Part shown: positions 28,410 to 37,873 of the stretch, piece by piece
Layout: every line of letters begins with the position of its first letter
Numbering within the stretch: the first letter of the stretch is position 1
NCBI RefSeq assembly: GCF_900324475.1
Contig: NZ_LT992502.1
Location: 3,658,001 to 3,722,000 of the forward strand
From: Enterobacter bugandensis
Lineage (GTDB): Bacteria > Pseudomonadota > Gammaproteobacteria > Enterobacterales > Enterobacteriaceae
Length of the DNA: 64,000 nt
Direction: 5' to 3'
Notes under the pieces: model-generated
What the model was told of the DNA's origin: nothing
Databases searched by the model: none
The model's input: only the letters and a program-made list of their open reading frames with translations
Program-made: the position numbers and the translations under genes

Positions 28410-28940
28410 ATGGATAGTTCGTTTACGCCCATTGAACAAATGCTTAAATTCCGCGCCAGTCGTCATGAGGACTTCCCGTATCAGGAAATCCTGCTGACCC
28501 GCCTGTGCATGCACATGCAGGGTAAGCTACTGGAAAATCGTAATAAAATGCTGAAAGCTCAAGGGATTAACGAGACGTTGTTTATGGCGTTGATTACGCT
28601 GGAGTCTCAGGAAAACCATAGCATTCAGCCTTCTGAGCTGAGCTGCGCGCTGGGATCGTCCCGTACCAATGCGACCCGTATTGCCGATGAGCTGGAAAAG
28701 CGCGGCTGGATTGAGCGCCGTGAAAGCGATAACGATCGCCGCTGCCTGCATCTGCAATTGACCGATAAAGGTCACCAGTTCCTGCGTGAGGTGCTGCCAC
28801 CTCAGCACAATTGCCTGCACAAACTCTGGTCTGCCCTCAGTACTTCCGAGCGCGACCAGCTTGAGCATATCACTCGCAAGCTGCTCACCCGTCTGGACCA
28901 GATGGATGAAGAAGGCGCTGTTCTTGAGGCGCTGCGCTAA
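28410..28940 (+). CDS. mprA: MarR-family repressor MprA (EmrR)
   Basis: A 176-residue winged-helix repressor of emrAB that releases DNA on binding uncouplers and other hydrophobic compounds. Near-identical to E. coli ([20 protein letters not shown] start; [23 protein letters not shown]; wing [15 protein letters not shown]). I chose MDSSF over an in-frame ATG three codons upstream, because GAGG lies 11 bases before it and only 2 bases before the other. Confidence 0.95.
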   Translation: MDSSFTPIEQMLKFRASRHEDFPYQEILLTRLCMHMQGKLLENRNKMLKAQGINETLFMALITLESQENHSIQPSELSCALGSSRTNATRIADELEKRGWIERRESDNDRRCLHLQLTDKGHQFLREVLPPQHNCLHKLWSALSTSERDQLEHITRKLLTRLDQMDEEGAVLEALR

Positions 28941-28986
28941 CGCGACGACACGCTCAACAATCCAGATTTATATAAGAAAACCGACA

Positions 28987-29014
28987 GGCCAGCACGTCAC
29001 ACTGCTGGCCTTTC
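28987..29014 (+). terminator. Hairpin between mprA and emrA
   Basis: GGCCAGCA and TGCTGGCC form a perfect 8-bp stem with an 8-base loop, followed by TTTCTG. In E. coli mprA and emrAB share an operon, so this is probably a partial terminator. Confidence 0.65.
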
Positions 29015-29068
29015 TGACAACAGGTCGGCTCAGCCGATGTGAAAATAAGAAGATCGTGGAGAACAACA

Positions 29069-30241
29069 ATGAGCGCAAATGCGGAGAGCACTACCCCGCA
29101 GCAACCGGCCAATAAGAAAGGCAAACGTAAAAGTGCCCTTCTTCTGTTGACCTTGCTCTTTATTATTATTGCCGTGGCATATGGGATCTATTGGTTTTTA
29201 GTATTGCGTCATGCAGAAGAGACTGACGACGCATACGTGGCAGGGAACCAGGTACAGATTATGGCGCAGGTGTCGGGCAGCGTGACGAAAGTCTGGGCTG
29301 ACAATACCGACTTTGTGCAAAAAGGCGATGTGTTGGTGACCCTCGATCCAACCGACGCCCAGCAGGCCTTTGAGAAAGCCCAGACCGCGCTGGCCTCCAG
29401 CGTCCGTCAGACCCGCCAGCTGATGATCAACAGTAAACAGCTGCAGGCCAACATCGACGTGCAGAAAACCGCACTCGCGCAGGCGCAGAGCGACCTGAAC
29501 CGCCGTGTACCGCTCGGCACCGCTAACCTGATTGGCCGTGAAGAGCTGCAGCACGCGCGCGACGCGGTTGCCAGTGCCCAGGCACAGCTGGACGTGGCGA
29601 TTCAACAGTACAACGCCAACCAGGCGATGGTGCTCGGCACCAGCCTCGAAAACCAGCCTGCCGTACAACAGGCGGCGACTGAAGTACGCAACGCATGGCT
29701 TGCCCTGCAGCGTACCAAAATCGTCAGCCCGATGACCGGCTACGTCTCCCGCCGTTCCGTCCAGCCAGGGGCGCAGATTAGCCCGACCACGCCGCTGATG
29801 GCGGTCGTGCCGGCAGACAACCTGTGGGTCGACGCCAACTTTAAAGAGACGCAGCTCGCTCATATGCGTATCGGCCAGACCGCAACCGTGGTCAGCGATA
29901 TCTACGGCGATGACGTGAAGTACACCGGGAAAGTGGTGGGTCTGGATATGGGGACCGGCAGCGCCTTCTCCCTGCTGCCTGCGCAAAACGCCACCGGTAA
30001 CTGGATTAAAGTGGTTCAGCGTCTGCCCGTGCGTATCGAGCTGGATGCCAAACAGCTGGCGGATCACCCGCTGCGTATCGGCCTCTCCACGCTTGTGACG
30101 GTCGATACCGCCAACCGCGACGGTCAGATCCTGGCAAGCCAGGTGCGTAGCAGCCCGGTTTATGAAAGTAACGCCCGTGAAATTAGCCTCGATCCGGTCA
30201 ACAAACTGATCGATGACATCGTGAAGGCAAACGCCGGTTAA
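29069..30241 (+). CDS. emrA: Multidrug efflux adaptor EmrA
   Basis: A 390-residue membrane fusion protein linking EmrB to TolC. A single transmembrane helix (ALLLLTLLFIIIAVAYGIYW) lies at ~25-45, followed by EETDDAYVAGNQVQI, a coiled-coil hairpin (~90-200) and the second lipoyl half (KIVSPMTGYVSRR). The start MSANAE matches E. coli; an upstream in-frame ATG ten codons earlier is not conserved. Confidence 0.95.
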   Translation: MSANAESTTPQQPANKKGKRKSALLLLTLLFIIIAVAYGIYWFLVLRHAEETDDAYVAGNQVQIMAQVSGSVTKVWADNTDFVQKGDVLVTLDPTDAQQAFEKAQTALASSVRQTRQLMINSKQLQANIDVQKTALAQAQSDLNRRVPLGTANLIGREELQHARDAVASAQAQLDVAIQQYNANQAMVLGTSLENQPAVQQAATEVRNAWLALQRTKIVSPMTGYVSRRSVQPGAQISPTTPLMAVVPADNLWVDANFKETQLAHMRIGQTATVVSDIYGDDVKYTGKVVGLDMGTGSAFSLLPAQNATGNWIKVVQRLPVRIELDAKQLADHPLRIGLSTLVTVDTANRDGQILASQVRSSPVYESNAREISLDPVNKLIDDIVKANAG

Positions 30242-30257
30242 ACCGAAGGTGAGCGTT

Positions 30258-31805
30258 ATGCAACAGCAAAAGCCGCAAAAACCGCTGGAAGGCGCGCAGC
30301 TGGTCATTATGACCATTGCGCTGTCGCTGGCGACATTCATGCAGGTGCTGGACTCCACCATCGCAAACGTGGCGATCCCAACCATCGCCGGCAACCTTGG
30401 CTCGTCGCTGAGCCAGGGGACCTGGGTCATTACTTCGTTTGGGGTGGCAAACGCCATCTCCATCCCTATCACCGGCTGGCTGGCGAAGCGCGTCGGTGAG
30501 GTGAAGCTGTTCCTCTGGTCCACGGTAGCGTTTGTTCTTGCCTCCTGGGCGTGCGGCATGTCCAGCAGCCTGACGATGCTGATTTTCTTCCGCGTCATTC
30601 AGGGGATTGTCGCCGGGCCGCTGATCCCGCTGTCGCAGAGTTTGCTGCTGAGCAACTACCCCCCAGCAAAACGTTCGGTCGCGCTGGCGCTGTGGTCAAT
30701 GACCGTTATCGTCGCGCCTATCTGCGGACCGATTCTGGGCGGGTACATCAGCGATAACTACCACTGGGGCTGGATCTTCTTTATCAACGTACCGATTGGC
30801 GCCGTCGTGGTATTGATGACGCTGCAGTCGCTGCGGGGACGAGAGACGCGCACCGAACAACGGCGTATCGACAGCATCGGGCTGGCGCTGCTGATCCTGG
30901 GTATCGGCAGTCTGCAGATCATGCTCGACCGCGGTAAAGAGCTCGACTGGTTCAACTCGCAGGAGATCATCATCCTGACCATTGTCGCGGTGGTGTCAAT
31001 AAGCTTCCTGATTGTCTGGGAGCTGACGGACGACAACCCGATTGTCGATCTCTCGCTCTTCAAATCGCGAAACTTCACCATCGGCTGCCTGTGTATCAGC
31101 CTCGCCTATATGCTCTACTTCGGCGCGATTGTTCTGCTGCCGCAGCTGTTGCAGGAGGTGTATGGCTATACCGCGACCTGGGCGGGTCTGGCCTCAGCGC
31201 CCGTTGGGGTGATCCCGGTTCTGCTGTCGCCGATTATTGGCCGCTTCGCCCACAAGCTCGACATGCGTCGGCTGGTGACGTTCAGCTTCATTATGTACGC
31301 CGTGTGCTTCTACTGGCGCGCGTATACCTTTGAGCCGGGAATGGACTTTGGCGCCTCGGCGTGGCCGCAGTTCATTCAGGGCTTTGCGGTGGCGTGCTTC
31401 TTTATGCCGCTGACCACCATTACGCTCTCTGGCCTGCCGCCTGAGCGTCTGGCGGCGGCATCAAGCCTGTCGAACTTCACCCGTACGCTAGCGGGTTCCA
31501 TCGGGACGTCGATCACCACCACCCTGTGGACCAACCGTGAATCGATGCACCACGCCCAGCTGACCGAAGCGGTGAACCCGTACAATCCGAATGCCCAGCA
31601 GATGTACAGTCAGCTTCAGGGCATGGGGATGACGGAGCAGCAGGCATCCGGCTGGATTGCCCAGCAGATCACCAACCAGGGGCTGATTATCTCGGCAAAC
31701 GAGATTTTCTGGATATCGGCGGGGATCTTCATCGTCCTGCTGGGGCTGGTGTGGTTTGCCAGACCGCCGTTTGGCGCCGGTGGCGGCGGCGGAGGGGCGC
31801 ACTAA
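30258..31805 (+). CDS. emrB: Multidrug efflux MFS transporter EmrB
   Basis: A 515-residue DHA2-family (14-helix) proton-driven exporter. Motifs: VLDSTIANVAIPTIAG in helix 1, GWLAKRVGEVKLF (motif A region), RVIQGIVAGPLIPLSQ (motif B) and WSMTVIVAPICGPILGGY (motif C). The Gly-rich tail GAGGGGGGAH is conserved. The GAAGGTGAG ribosome site favours ATG 30258 over GTG 30249, which lies within it. Confidence 0.95.
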   Translation: MQQQKPQKPLEGAQLVIMTIALSLATFMQVLDSTIANVAIPTIAGNLGSSLSQGTWVITSFGVANAISIPITGWLAKRVGEVKLFLWSTVAFVLASWACGMSSSLTMLIFFRVIQGIVAGPLIPLSQSLLLSNYPPAKRSVALALWSMTVIVAPICGPILGGYISDNYHWGWIFFINVPIGAVVVLMTLQSLRGRETRTEQRRIDSIGLALLILGIGSLQIMLDRGKELDWFNSQEIIILTIVAVVSISFLIVWELTDDNPIVDLSLFKSRNFTIGCLCISLAYMLYFGAIVLLPQLLQEVYGYTATWAGLASAPVGVIPVLLSPIIGRFAHKLDMRRLVTFSFIMYAVCFYWRAYTFEPGMDFGASAWPQFIQGFAVACFFMPLTTITLSGLPPERLAAASSLSNFTRTLAGSIGTSITTTLWTNRESMHHAQLTEAVNPYNPNAQQMYSQLQGMGMTEQQASGWIAQQITNQGLIISANEIFWISAGIFIVLLGLVWFARPPFGAGGGGGGAH

Positions 31806-31806
31806 T

Positions 31807-31826
31807 TCGCGTTGTCCAGAACGCGA
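31807..31826 (+). terminator. Candidate emrB terminator hairpin
   Basis: TCGCGTT pairs with AACGCGA around GTCCAG directly after the emrB stop. No U-run follows, so it may only be an mRNA 3' structure. Confidence 0.45.
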
Positions 31827-31852
31827 CAGTGATTGTCAGTTTCGATAAAGCA

Positions 31853-31898
31853 GCGCTCCTGAAATCAATTCACGATAGTGAAAAGACAACAGGAGCGC
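31853..31898 (+). promoter_or_regulatory. Hairpin hiding the leuA ribosome-binding site
   Basis: GCGCTCCTG (31853-31861) is perfectly complementary to CAGGAGCGC (31890-31898), which contains the AGGAG of the next gene, whose ATG is at 31902. Within the 28-base loop lies a second hairpin, TTCAC-GATA-GTGAA (31869-31882). In RNA the outer stem would mask the Shine-Dalgarno sequence. Being a DNA palindrome, it could instead bind a regulator. Confidence 0.6.
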
Positions 31899-31901
31899 AT
31901 C

Positions 31902-33557
31902 ATGCTGAATACACCCGCCGACAAATACCAGCCTTATCCCACCGTTTCATTGCCCGACCGCCGCTGGCCGGAGCAGACCATCACCCGCGCGCCGCGCTGG
32001 CTTTCGACAGACTTACGCGACGGCAACCAGGCGCTTGCCGAGCCGATGGACAGCGCGCGCAAGCTGCAATTCTGGGATTTGCTGCTGGGCTGCGGATTTA
32101 AAGAGATTGAGGTCGCCTTCCCGTCCGCCTCGCAGACCGACTTCAACTTTGTCCGCCAGCTTATCGAAGAGAACCGCATTCCGGATGACGTCACGATTCA
32201 GGTGTTAACACAGGCGCGGGAAGATCTCATCCATCGTACTTTTGAATCCCTGCGCGGCGCGAAGCAGGCCACCGTCCACCTGTATAACGCCACCGCCCCG
32301 CTGTTCCGCCGCCTGGTGTTCGGTATGGAGAAAGCGCAGATCGTCGAGCTGGCCACCCGCGCCACGCGGCTTATCCGCCAGCTTTGTGAAGAGAACCCTG
32401 AAACCCGCTGGCAGTACGAGTACTCCCCGGAAACCTTCTGCTTTACCGAGCCGGAGTTTGCGCTGGAGATTTGTGAAGCCGTGGCGGAGATCTGGCAGCC
32501 GTGCGATGAACGGCCAATGGTGATCAACTTACCCGCTACCGTCGAGGTCAGTACGCCGAACGTCTATGCCGACCAGATCGAGTATTTCTGCCGCCACTTC
32601 AGCCGCCGCCGCGACGTGTGCATCAGCGTGCATCCGCATAACGACCGCGGAACGGGCGTCGCCAGCGCGGAGCTGGCGGTGATGGCCGGGGCCGACCGCG
32701 TAGAGGGCTGCCTTTTTGGCAACGGCGAACGCACGGGCAACGTTTGCCTGGTAACGCTGGCGATGAACCTCTACAGCCAGGGCATTAGTCCCAATCTGGA
32801 CTTTAGCGATATGAATCGGGTGGTCGAAACGGTAGAGGCCTGCAACCAGTTGCCTGTCCATCCGCGCCATCCGTGGGCAGGACGGCTGGCCTATACCGCC
32901 TTCTCCGGCTCGCACCAGGACGCCATCAAGAAAGGCTTTGATGCCCGCAGGCCTGGCGATCGCTGGGAGATGCCCTATCTGCCCGTCGATCCGCAGGACA
33001 TCGGCTGCACCTACGAAGCGGTGATCCGCGTGAACAGCCAGTCAGGAAAAAGCGGCAGCGCCTGGCTTATTGAGCAAAACCACGGCCTGAAGCTGCCCCG
33101 CGCCCTGCAGCAGGATTTTAGCCAGCACGTGCAGCAGGAAACGGATCGCCACGGGAAAGAAATGACGCAGAACGCACTGTGGCAGCTTTTCCGCACCCGC
33201 TACGGGCTGGTAACGACGCCGCAGCTGGCGCTGCAATCCTACCGCAGCGACGGCCAGCAGGACGGCCAGCTGCGGCTGACGGCAAGCGTCGTCACGCAGG
33301 GGGGAACGCGCCAGCTGGAGGGTCAGGGCAACGGTCTGCTCTCCGCTGCCGCGCAGGGCCTGAGCCGCTGGGTCAACGCGCCGTTTGTGATTAAGGATTA
33401 TCACGAACATACGCTGGGCGAACGCAGCGACAGCCGTTCGGTGGCCTATATCCGCTGCCTGTTCCAGGACGGCACCAGCAGTTGGGGCGTGGGCATTGAC
33501 AGCGACGTGGCGCGCGCGTCGCTTCAGGCGCTGTTTAACGCGGTCAGTCGTTCTTAA
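31902..33557 (+). CDS. leuA: 2-isopropylmalate synthase, Pseudomonas/actinobacterial type (LeuA2)
   Basis: A 551-residue enzyme that condenses acetyl-CoA with 2-oxoisovalerate, the first committed step to leucine. It resembles the long type found in Pseudomonas rather than the leuABCD-operon enzyme: STDLRDGNQALAEPMD at the TIM-barrel entrance, ASQTDFNFVRQLIEE, HPHNDRGTGVASAEL with metal-binding histidines, and a C-terminal regulatory domain (~430-551). Start MLNTPADKYQ with AGGAG 6 bases upstream. It is absent from this site in E. coli, so it is probably a second synthase. The 3' end overlaps the convergent AraC gene by 14 bases. Confidence 0.9.
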   Translation: MLNTPADKYQPYPTVSLPDRRWPEQTITRAPRWLSTDLRDGNQALAEPMDSARKLQFWDLLLGCGFKEIEVAFPSASQTDFNFVRQLIEENRIPDDVTIQVLTQAREDLIHRTFESLRGAKQATVHLYNATAPLFRRLVFGMEKAQIVELATRATRLIRQLCEENPETRWQYEYSPETFCFTEPEFALEICEAVAEIWQPCDERPMVINLPATVEVSTPNVYADQIEYFCRHFSRRRDVCISVHPHNDRGTGVASAELAVMAGADRVEGCLFGNGERTGNVCLVTLAMNLYSQGISPNLDFSDMNRVVETVEACNQLPVHPRHPWAGRLAYTAFSGSHQDAIKKGFDARRPGDRWEMPYLPVDPQDIGCTYEAVIRVNSQSGKSGSAWLIEQNHGLKLPRALQQDFSQHVQQETDRHGKEMTQNALWQLFRTRYGLVTTPQLALQSYRSDGQQDGQLRLTASVVTQGGTRQLEGQGNGLLSAAAQGLSRWVNAPFVIKDYHEHTLGERSDSRSVAYIRCLFQDGTSSWGVGIDSDVARASLQALFNAVSRS

Positions 33558-34308
33558 AGTAATCGCTGGGAGAGATACCCATCGCCCGGCGGAACATCGC
33601 CGTAAAGGCGCTGTGGCTGCCGTATCCCAGATCCAGCGCCACGCGCAGCACCGGCTGGCCCTGAGCCAGCCGCACTAAGGCTTCCAGCAGGCGCGCCCTT
33701 CTCACCCACTCGCCGTAGCTTAACCCGGTCTGCTGCTGAAAATGGCGGTTCAGCGTACGCTCGCTCATTCCGAGCAAACTCGCGCTCTGTTGACCGCTCC
33801 AGCTTTCACCTGGTAACTGACGGATCTGCCGACACAGCTGGCGTAACGCTTCACTTTCCGGTTCCGGCAGGTGAAACGGCAGCACCGGCATGATGCGAAT
33901 TTCATCCAGAATGAGCTCATACACGCGCTCGTCACGGCTTCCCGGCGAGTACGACTCCGGTAGCGTCAGGGAGGTGAGGATCAGCTCGCGCAGCAGCGGG
34001 GAGATCTGCACGATCTGACAGGTCGCCGGGAGATCGGCTCGCGCCAGCGGATCGATAAACAGCGTGCGGGCTGCAACGTTGCCGGTGATGCGAAGCGAGT
34101 GCTGTGTCCCCGCCGGTAGCCAGACGCCGCGCCCGGGCGGCACTACCCAGCAGCCGGATGCGGTATCGACCCGCACGACGCCCGTCAGGCTGTGCAGCAA
34201 CTGCGCGCAGTCGTGCTCATGCCACGGCTCGCTATCGCCATGAGCATAATCATGCGAAAACGGCACAAGCGGGCGATGGGTAAAGGAGAAGGTGGTGGTT
34301 GTCGTCAT
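33544..34308 (-). CDS. AraC-family regulator with cupin domain
   Basis: A 254-residue regulator. The cupin N-terminus (HEHDCAQLLHSLTGVVRVDT, then VVPPGRGVWLPAGTQHSL) is followed by an AraC double HTH (SASLLGMSERTLNRHFQQQT; GYGSHSAFTAMFRRAMGISP). It is convergent with the second leuA and inserted between it and luxS, so it probably travels with leuA. The start MTTTTTFSF was chosen because upstream codons lie in a REP element; no clear ribosome site is visible. Confidence 0.87.
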   Translation of the reverse strand: MTTTTTFSFTHRPLVPFSHDYAHGDSEPWHEHDCAQLLHSLTGVVRVDTASGCWVVPPGRGVWLPAGTQHSLRITGNVAARTLFIDPLARADLPATCQIVQISPLLRELILTSLTLPESYSPGSRDERVYELILDEIRIMPVLPFHLPEPESEALRQLCRQIRQLPGESWSGQQSASLLGMSERTLNRHFQQQTGLSYGEWVRRARLLEALVRLAQGQPVLRVALDLGYGSHSAFTAMFRRAMGISPSDYFKND

Positions 34309-34316
34309 GAGGATTG

Positions 34317-34350
34317 TAGGCCCGGCCAGCGAAGCGCCACCGGGCATCCA
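34317..34350. repeat. REP-type palindrome
   Basis: GTAGGCCCGGCCAGCGAAGC and GCCACCGGGC form a REP-like unit (GCCCGG/CCGGGC arms) in the 53 bases between the AraC gene and luxS. Confidence 0.65.
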
Positions 34351-34361
34351 CAGGCACAATA

Positions 34362-34877
34362 CTAGATGTGCAGTTCCTGCAGTTTTTCTTTTGGCAGGGC
34401 CAGCTCTTCATTGCTGTTTACGCGAACGTCACGCTCGATGATGTGACGGGCAATTTCCTGGGCTTCTTCCAGAGAGTGCATCTGGTAAGTGCCGCACTGG
34501 TAAACGTTCAGCTCAGGGATCTGGTTCTGCTCTTTCACTTTCAGCACGTCTTCCATCGCCGCTTTCCACGCATCGGCGACGCGTTTCTCTTCAGGCTGAC
34601 CAATCAGGCTCATGTAGAAGCCGGTACGGCAGCCCATCGGAGAGATGTCGATGATCTCAACACCGTTGCCGTTCAGGTGGTCACGCATGAAACCGGCGAA
34701 CAGGTGTTCCAGGGTGTGAATGCCTTTCTCCGGCATCACTTCTTTATTCGGCACGCAGAAGCGCAGATCGAAGACGGTGATCGTGTCGCCGTGCGGGGTG
34801 TGCATGGTCTTCGCCACGCGGACTGCAGGTGCTTCCATACGGGTATGGTCGACAGTAAAGCTATCTAATAACGGCAT
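34362..34877 (-). CDS. luxS: S-ribosylhomocysteine lyase LuxS
   Basis: A 171-residue metalloenzyme that splits S-ribosylhomocysteine into homocysteine and DPD, the autoinducer-2 precursor. The metal-binding HTLEH (H54, H58) and the cysteine in [11 protein letters not shown] are present. Near-identical to E. coli over the full length. GGAGGTGA precedes the ATG. The divergent micA gene lies directly upstream. Confidence 0.97.
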   Translation of the reverse strand: MPLLDSFTVDHTRMEAPAVRVAKTMHTPHGDTITVFDLRFCVPNKEVMPEKGIHTLEHLFAGFMRDHLNGNGVEIIDISPMGCRTGFYMSLIGQPEEKRVADAWKAAMEDVLKVKEQNQIPELNVYQCGTYQMHSLEEAQEIARHIIERDVRVNSNEELALPKEKLQELHI

Positions 34878-34914
34878 ACGTCACCTCCGATAGTGATTTT
34901 TTTTAAAATAAACT

Positions 34915-34941
34915 GAACTCTTCTACAGAATGCACGTCTGA
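34915..34941 (+). promoter_or_regulatory. Sigma-E promoter of micA
   Basis: GAACT (34915-34919) and TCTGA (34937-34941), spaced 17 bases, sit 6 bases before the predicted MicA start. This matches the known sigma-E control of micA in E. coli. Confidence 0.75.
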
Positions 34942-34947
34942 GTATAT

Positions 34948-35021
34948 GAAAGACGCGCATTTGTTATCATCATCCCTGAATTCAGAGATGTATATTTTGG
35001 CCACAGCGATGTGGCCTTTTT
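34948..35021 (+). ncRNA. micA: MicA Hfq-dependent small RNA
   Basis: GAAAGACGCGCATTTGTTAT at the 5' end is identical to E. coli MicA, including the seed that blocks ompA translation. It is followed by the CCCTGAATTCAG hairpin, an A/U stretch (TATATTTTGG, slightly different from E. coli), and the terminator GGCCACAGCGATGTGGCC plus T-run. The place between luxS and gshA is also conserved. Length about 74 bases. Confidence 0.93.
34999..35021 (+). terminator. micA: micA terminator
   Basis: GGCCACAGCGATGTGGCC hairpin followed by TTTTTC; it forms the 3' end and Hfq-binding tail of MicA. Confidence 0.88.
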
Positions 35022-35030
35022 CTTTTCTGC

Positions 35031-36575
35031 TTAAGCCTGCTTCGCCAGAAACGCCTCAAACGACTCCGTATCCGCCGCTTCAACCTCTTTCTGACGCACC
35101 AGGGACGCGTCGCGCTCCGCGACAAAATCCGCTTCGCTCAGGATCTCTAACGGCTCCTGCATCAGCATCTCACGGTACTCCGCTGAGAGTGAACGCCCTG
35201 TGCCGCCAATCCCCTGCTCGATCATGGTGCGCAAAATGCGCGCAGAGAACGTCAGTTCCGGGTTATCAAAGCATTCCACCAGCTGGTCGCAAATCTGTTG
35301 ATACGCGTCGCCGCCGTCGATGCTGTCCAGGGTGCGGGCAACACGCTTCAGGTCACGGAACAGATCCTTACCAACCTTAGCCAGCGGGAACTGCGCCGTT
35401 TCGCAGCCAATACCCAGCGTCAGACCCGGTTTACGGCCTTCCAGAATCACGCGGTTCCAGTTCGTGCGCGTACAAAGCAGTTCGTCTGAACTCATTTCCG
35501 GCGCATCCGCCAGCGCGCACCAGACCATAAACAGATCCAGGAAGCGAACCTGCTGCTCGTCAACGCCAATCGGTGAGAACGGGTTGATGTCCAGCGAGCG
35601 CACTTCAATGTATTCAATGCCGCCGCGCTGCAGCGCATCCGACGGCGTTTCACCGCTGCGCGTCACGCGCTTCGGACGAATTGGCGCATACAGTTCGTTT
35701 TCAATCTGCAATACGTTGCTGTTGATTTGCAGGCGCTTTCCGTCTTTTTCGAGGCCGATTTTCGCGTACTCTTCCGACGGAGTTTTAATCGCCCGCTTCA
35801 ATCCTGCCACATATTCGTGCAATTCGTTAAACGTAATACCGAGATTGCTTTGCGATTTATTGGTATAGCCCAGATCGCTCATGCGCAGAGAAGTCGCGTA
35901 CGGGAGATAGTACATTCCGCACTCGGTTTTTTCGAACGGCAGCGTGGTCGGTTTCCCCTGCAGGAACGATGAACAAATGGCAGGCGACGCGCCAAACAGA
36001 TACGGAATCACCCAGCCAAAACGGTAATAGTTGCGGATCAGACGGAAATAACCGGCGGAGATCGCTTCTTTATCCGTATCTCCCCCCTTCGCCTGCCAGA
36101 ACGCCATCGGCAAAGAGAAATTGTAGTGCACGCCAGAAATCGTCTGCATCAGCGCGCCGTAGCGATTTTTAAGACCTTCGCGATAGAGCGTTTTCAGCCG
36201 ACCAATGTTTGACGTGCCGTACTGCGCCAGCTCAATCTCCTGGCCCTGCTCGATATAGCACGGCATGCTGAGCGGCCACATACGCTCATCGCCGAGATTG
36301 CGCGCGGTGTAGCGATGGATGTCGCGCAGGATCGTCAGCATATGATCAATATCGCCGTCCACCGGCGTAATGAACTCCAGCAGCGCTTCAGCGAAATCGG
36401 TTGTGATCCATTTATGTGTCAGCGCCGAGCCTAACGCCTTCGGGTGACCCGTCGTCGCTAAGCTACCGTCCGCGTTAACGCGCAGCGTTTCACGCTCAAG
36501 ACCACGCTGAATACCCTTCAGAGCCTGAGGGTGGTTTTCCAGCCAGGCCAGCGCCTGAGATACGTCCGGGATCAA
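35031..36575 (-). CDS. gshA: Glutamate-cysteine ligase GshA
   Basis: A 514-residue ATP-dependent ligase for the first step of glutathione synthesis. Family text: [44 protein letters not shown] and [14 protein letters not shown]. The start codon is TTG (complement of 36573-36575) with GGAGG four bases before, as in E. coli. Slightly shorter than the 518-residue E. coli enzyme because of a short loop deletion near residue 165. Confidence 0.96.
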   Translation of the reverse strand: MIPDVSQALAWLENHPQALKGIQRGLERETLRVNADGSLATTGHPKALGSALTHKWITTDFAEALLEFITPVDGDIDHMLTILRDIHRYTARNLGDERMWPLSMPCYIEQGQEIELAQYGTSNIGRLKTLYREGLKNRYGALMQTISGVHYNFSLPMAFWQAKGGDTDKEAISAGYFRLIRNYYRFGWVIPYLFGASPAICSSFLQGKPTTLPFEKTECGMYYLPYATSLRMSDLGYTNKSQSNLGITFNELHEYVAGLKRAIKTPSEEYAKIGLEKDGKRLQINSNVLQIENELYAPIRPKRVTRSGETPSDALQRGGIEYIEVRSLDINPFSPIGVDEQQVRFLDLFMVWCALADAPEMSSDELLCTRTNWNRVILEGRKPGLTLGIGCETAQFPLAKVGKDLFRDLKRVARTLDSIDGGDAYQQICDQLVECFDNPELTFSARILRTMIEQGIGGTGRSLSAEYREMLMQEPLEILSEADFVAERDASLVRQKEVEAADTESFEAFLAKQA

Positions 36576-36658
36576 ATTGACCTCCCGCCTGTCAAAGTAA
36601 TGTTACTCAGCATAATTGTAATGGTTGACGATTGAAGGTCGCGTATTCATTCCACCAA

Positions 36659-37087
36659 TTAGTGCCACCACGTCATACCCTGTAGTGTTGCCCACGCCAC
36701 GAGAACATAGCGCAACGCCTTGCCAAGGCACAAAAAAAAGAGCACCGGTCCCCAGGAGATGCGCATCCATCCCGCCAGCAGACACAGTAAATCGCCTATT
36801 ACAGGCATCCAGCTTAATAACAGCGTGGCAGCGCCATAGCGTTTTAGCCAGCCGACTGCCTTTTCCTGCCAGCGCGATTTTTCGCGCAGCGGAAAGAAAC
36901 GCCCAAGAATAACGTTAGTCAGCCCTCCAAGGCTATTACCCATTGTTGCTATTAATACAAGCAGCCAGGGCTGACTCACGCCGGACAACAGCATCGCCAC
37001 CAGTACCACTTCCGAATTTCCCGGTAACAGCGTGGCGCTTAGAAAACTGCTGGCGAATAATGAGGCAAGTGACAGCGCGTCACTCAC
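36659..37087 (-). CDS. yqaA: DedA-like inner-membrane protein YqaA
   Basis: A 142-residue membrane protein of the VTT/DedA superfamily (ATLLPGNSEVVLVAMLLSG, ATMGNSLGGLTNVILGRF). It matches E. coli YqaA. Relatives are lipid scramblases or maintain envelope homeostasis; this one is uncharacterised. Its ATG overlaps the yqaB stop, so the two are cotranscribed. Confidence 0.93.
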   Translation of the reverse strand: MSDALSLASLFASSFLSATLLPGNSEVVLVAMLLSGVSQPWLLVLIATMGNSLGGLTNVILGRFFPLREKSRWQEKAVGWLKRYGAATLLLSWMPVIGDLLCLLAGWMRISWGPVLFFLCLGKALRYVLVAWATLQGMTWWH

Positions 37088-37650
37088 AGTAAGCGCACAT
37101 CCACCGCCGCCATTCCGGCATCACGCGCGGCCTGAATACCGAAGTCGGCATCTTCAAACACGACGCATTTTGCCGCCGGTACGCCCATTAATTCTGCGCA
37201 AAGCAGGAAGGTGTCCGGCGCGGGCTTGTGATTTTTAACATGATCGGCGGCCACCACGGCAGAAAAATAGTGGCGCAGGCCAAGATGGTTGAGCAACGCT
37301 TCTGCTATCGCGCTCTCGCTGCCCGTCCCGACAGACATCGGGCGACGCCCGTGCCACTCTTTTACCACATCAATCAGTGGCAGAGGGCGTACGGTATCTA
37401 AAAGCATGGCTTTTACCGCATCGGTTTTTTCACGCGCGAGAAGGTGTGGGTCGAGATCGGCCTGATTCAGTTCAATCACGGCCTGCGCAATACGCCAGGT
37501 TGGGGATCCGTTGAGGGCAATCATCGCCTGAAGGTCGAAACGCATGCCGTAGCGGCCAAGGACCTCGGTCCAGGCTTGACGATGCGTGGGTTCAGTATCC
37601 AGGAGGGTGCCATCCATGTCGAAGATCAAACCGTCATACTGTGCGTACAT
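37084..37650 (-). CDS. yqaB: Fructose-1-phosphate phosphatase YqaB (HAD family)
   Basis: A 188-residue HAD phosphatase. Motif I is FDMDGTLLDTEPTHRQAW (nucleophile and acid Asp at residues ~11 and 13), motif II is SVGTGSES, motif III includes the Lys in KNHKPAPDTF, and motif IV is VFEDADFGIQAA. The E. coli enzyme acts on fructose-1-phosphate and 6-phosphogluconate. It lies upstream of and overlaps yqaA. Confidence 0.94.
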   Translation of the reverse strand: MYAQYDGLIFDMDGTLLDTEPTHRQAWTEVLGRYGMRFDLQAMIALNGSPTWRIAQAVIELNQADLDPHLLAREKTDAVKAMLLDTVRPLPLIDVVKEWHGRRPMSVGTGSESAIAEALLNHLGLRHYFSAVVAADHVKNHKPAPDTFLLCAELMGVPAAKCVVFEDADFGIQAARDAGMAAVDVRLL

Positions 37651-37767
37651 CGTGCTCTCGCTAAACGATTAACAAAGCATTACTTTATCGTAAAAGGGGG
37701 TTTTTGTCGCTGACAGAGAGTGTGATTGCTGACGGAACGTCGAAGGAATAGACAAAAGAAGAGAAGA

Positions 37768-37844
37768 TGGTGCATCCGGGAGGATTCGAACCTCCGACCG
37801 CTCGGTTCGTAGCCGAGTACTCTATCCAGCTGAGCTACGGATGC
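37768..37844 (-). tRNA. argQ: tRNA-Arg (anticodon ACG)
   Basis: A 77-base gene with encoded CCA. The anticodon arm reads CTCGGCTACGAACCGAG, and acceptor GCATCCG pairs with CGGATGC. Last of four identical copies behind serV. Confidence 0.98.
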
Positions 37845-37873
37845 ATCGGGGAAATGCTTTTAGAAACAGTAAA

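Noticed and set aside
29198..30598. 466-residue antisense ORF opposite emrA/emrB
   Set aside because: Shadow of clearly conserved emrAB coding sequence.
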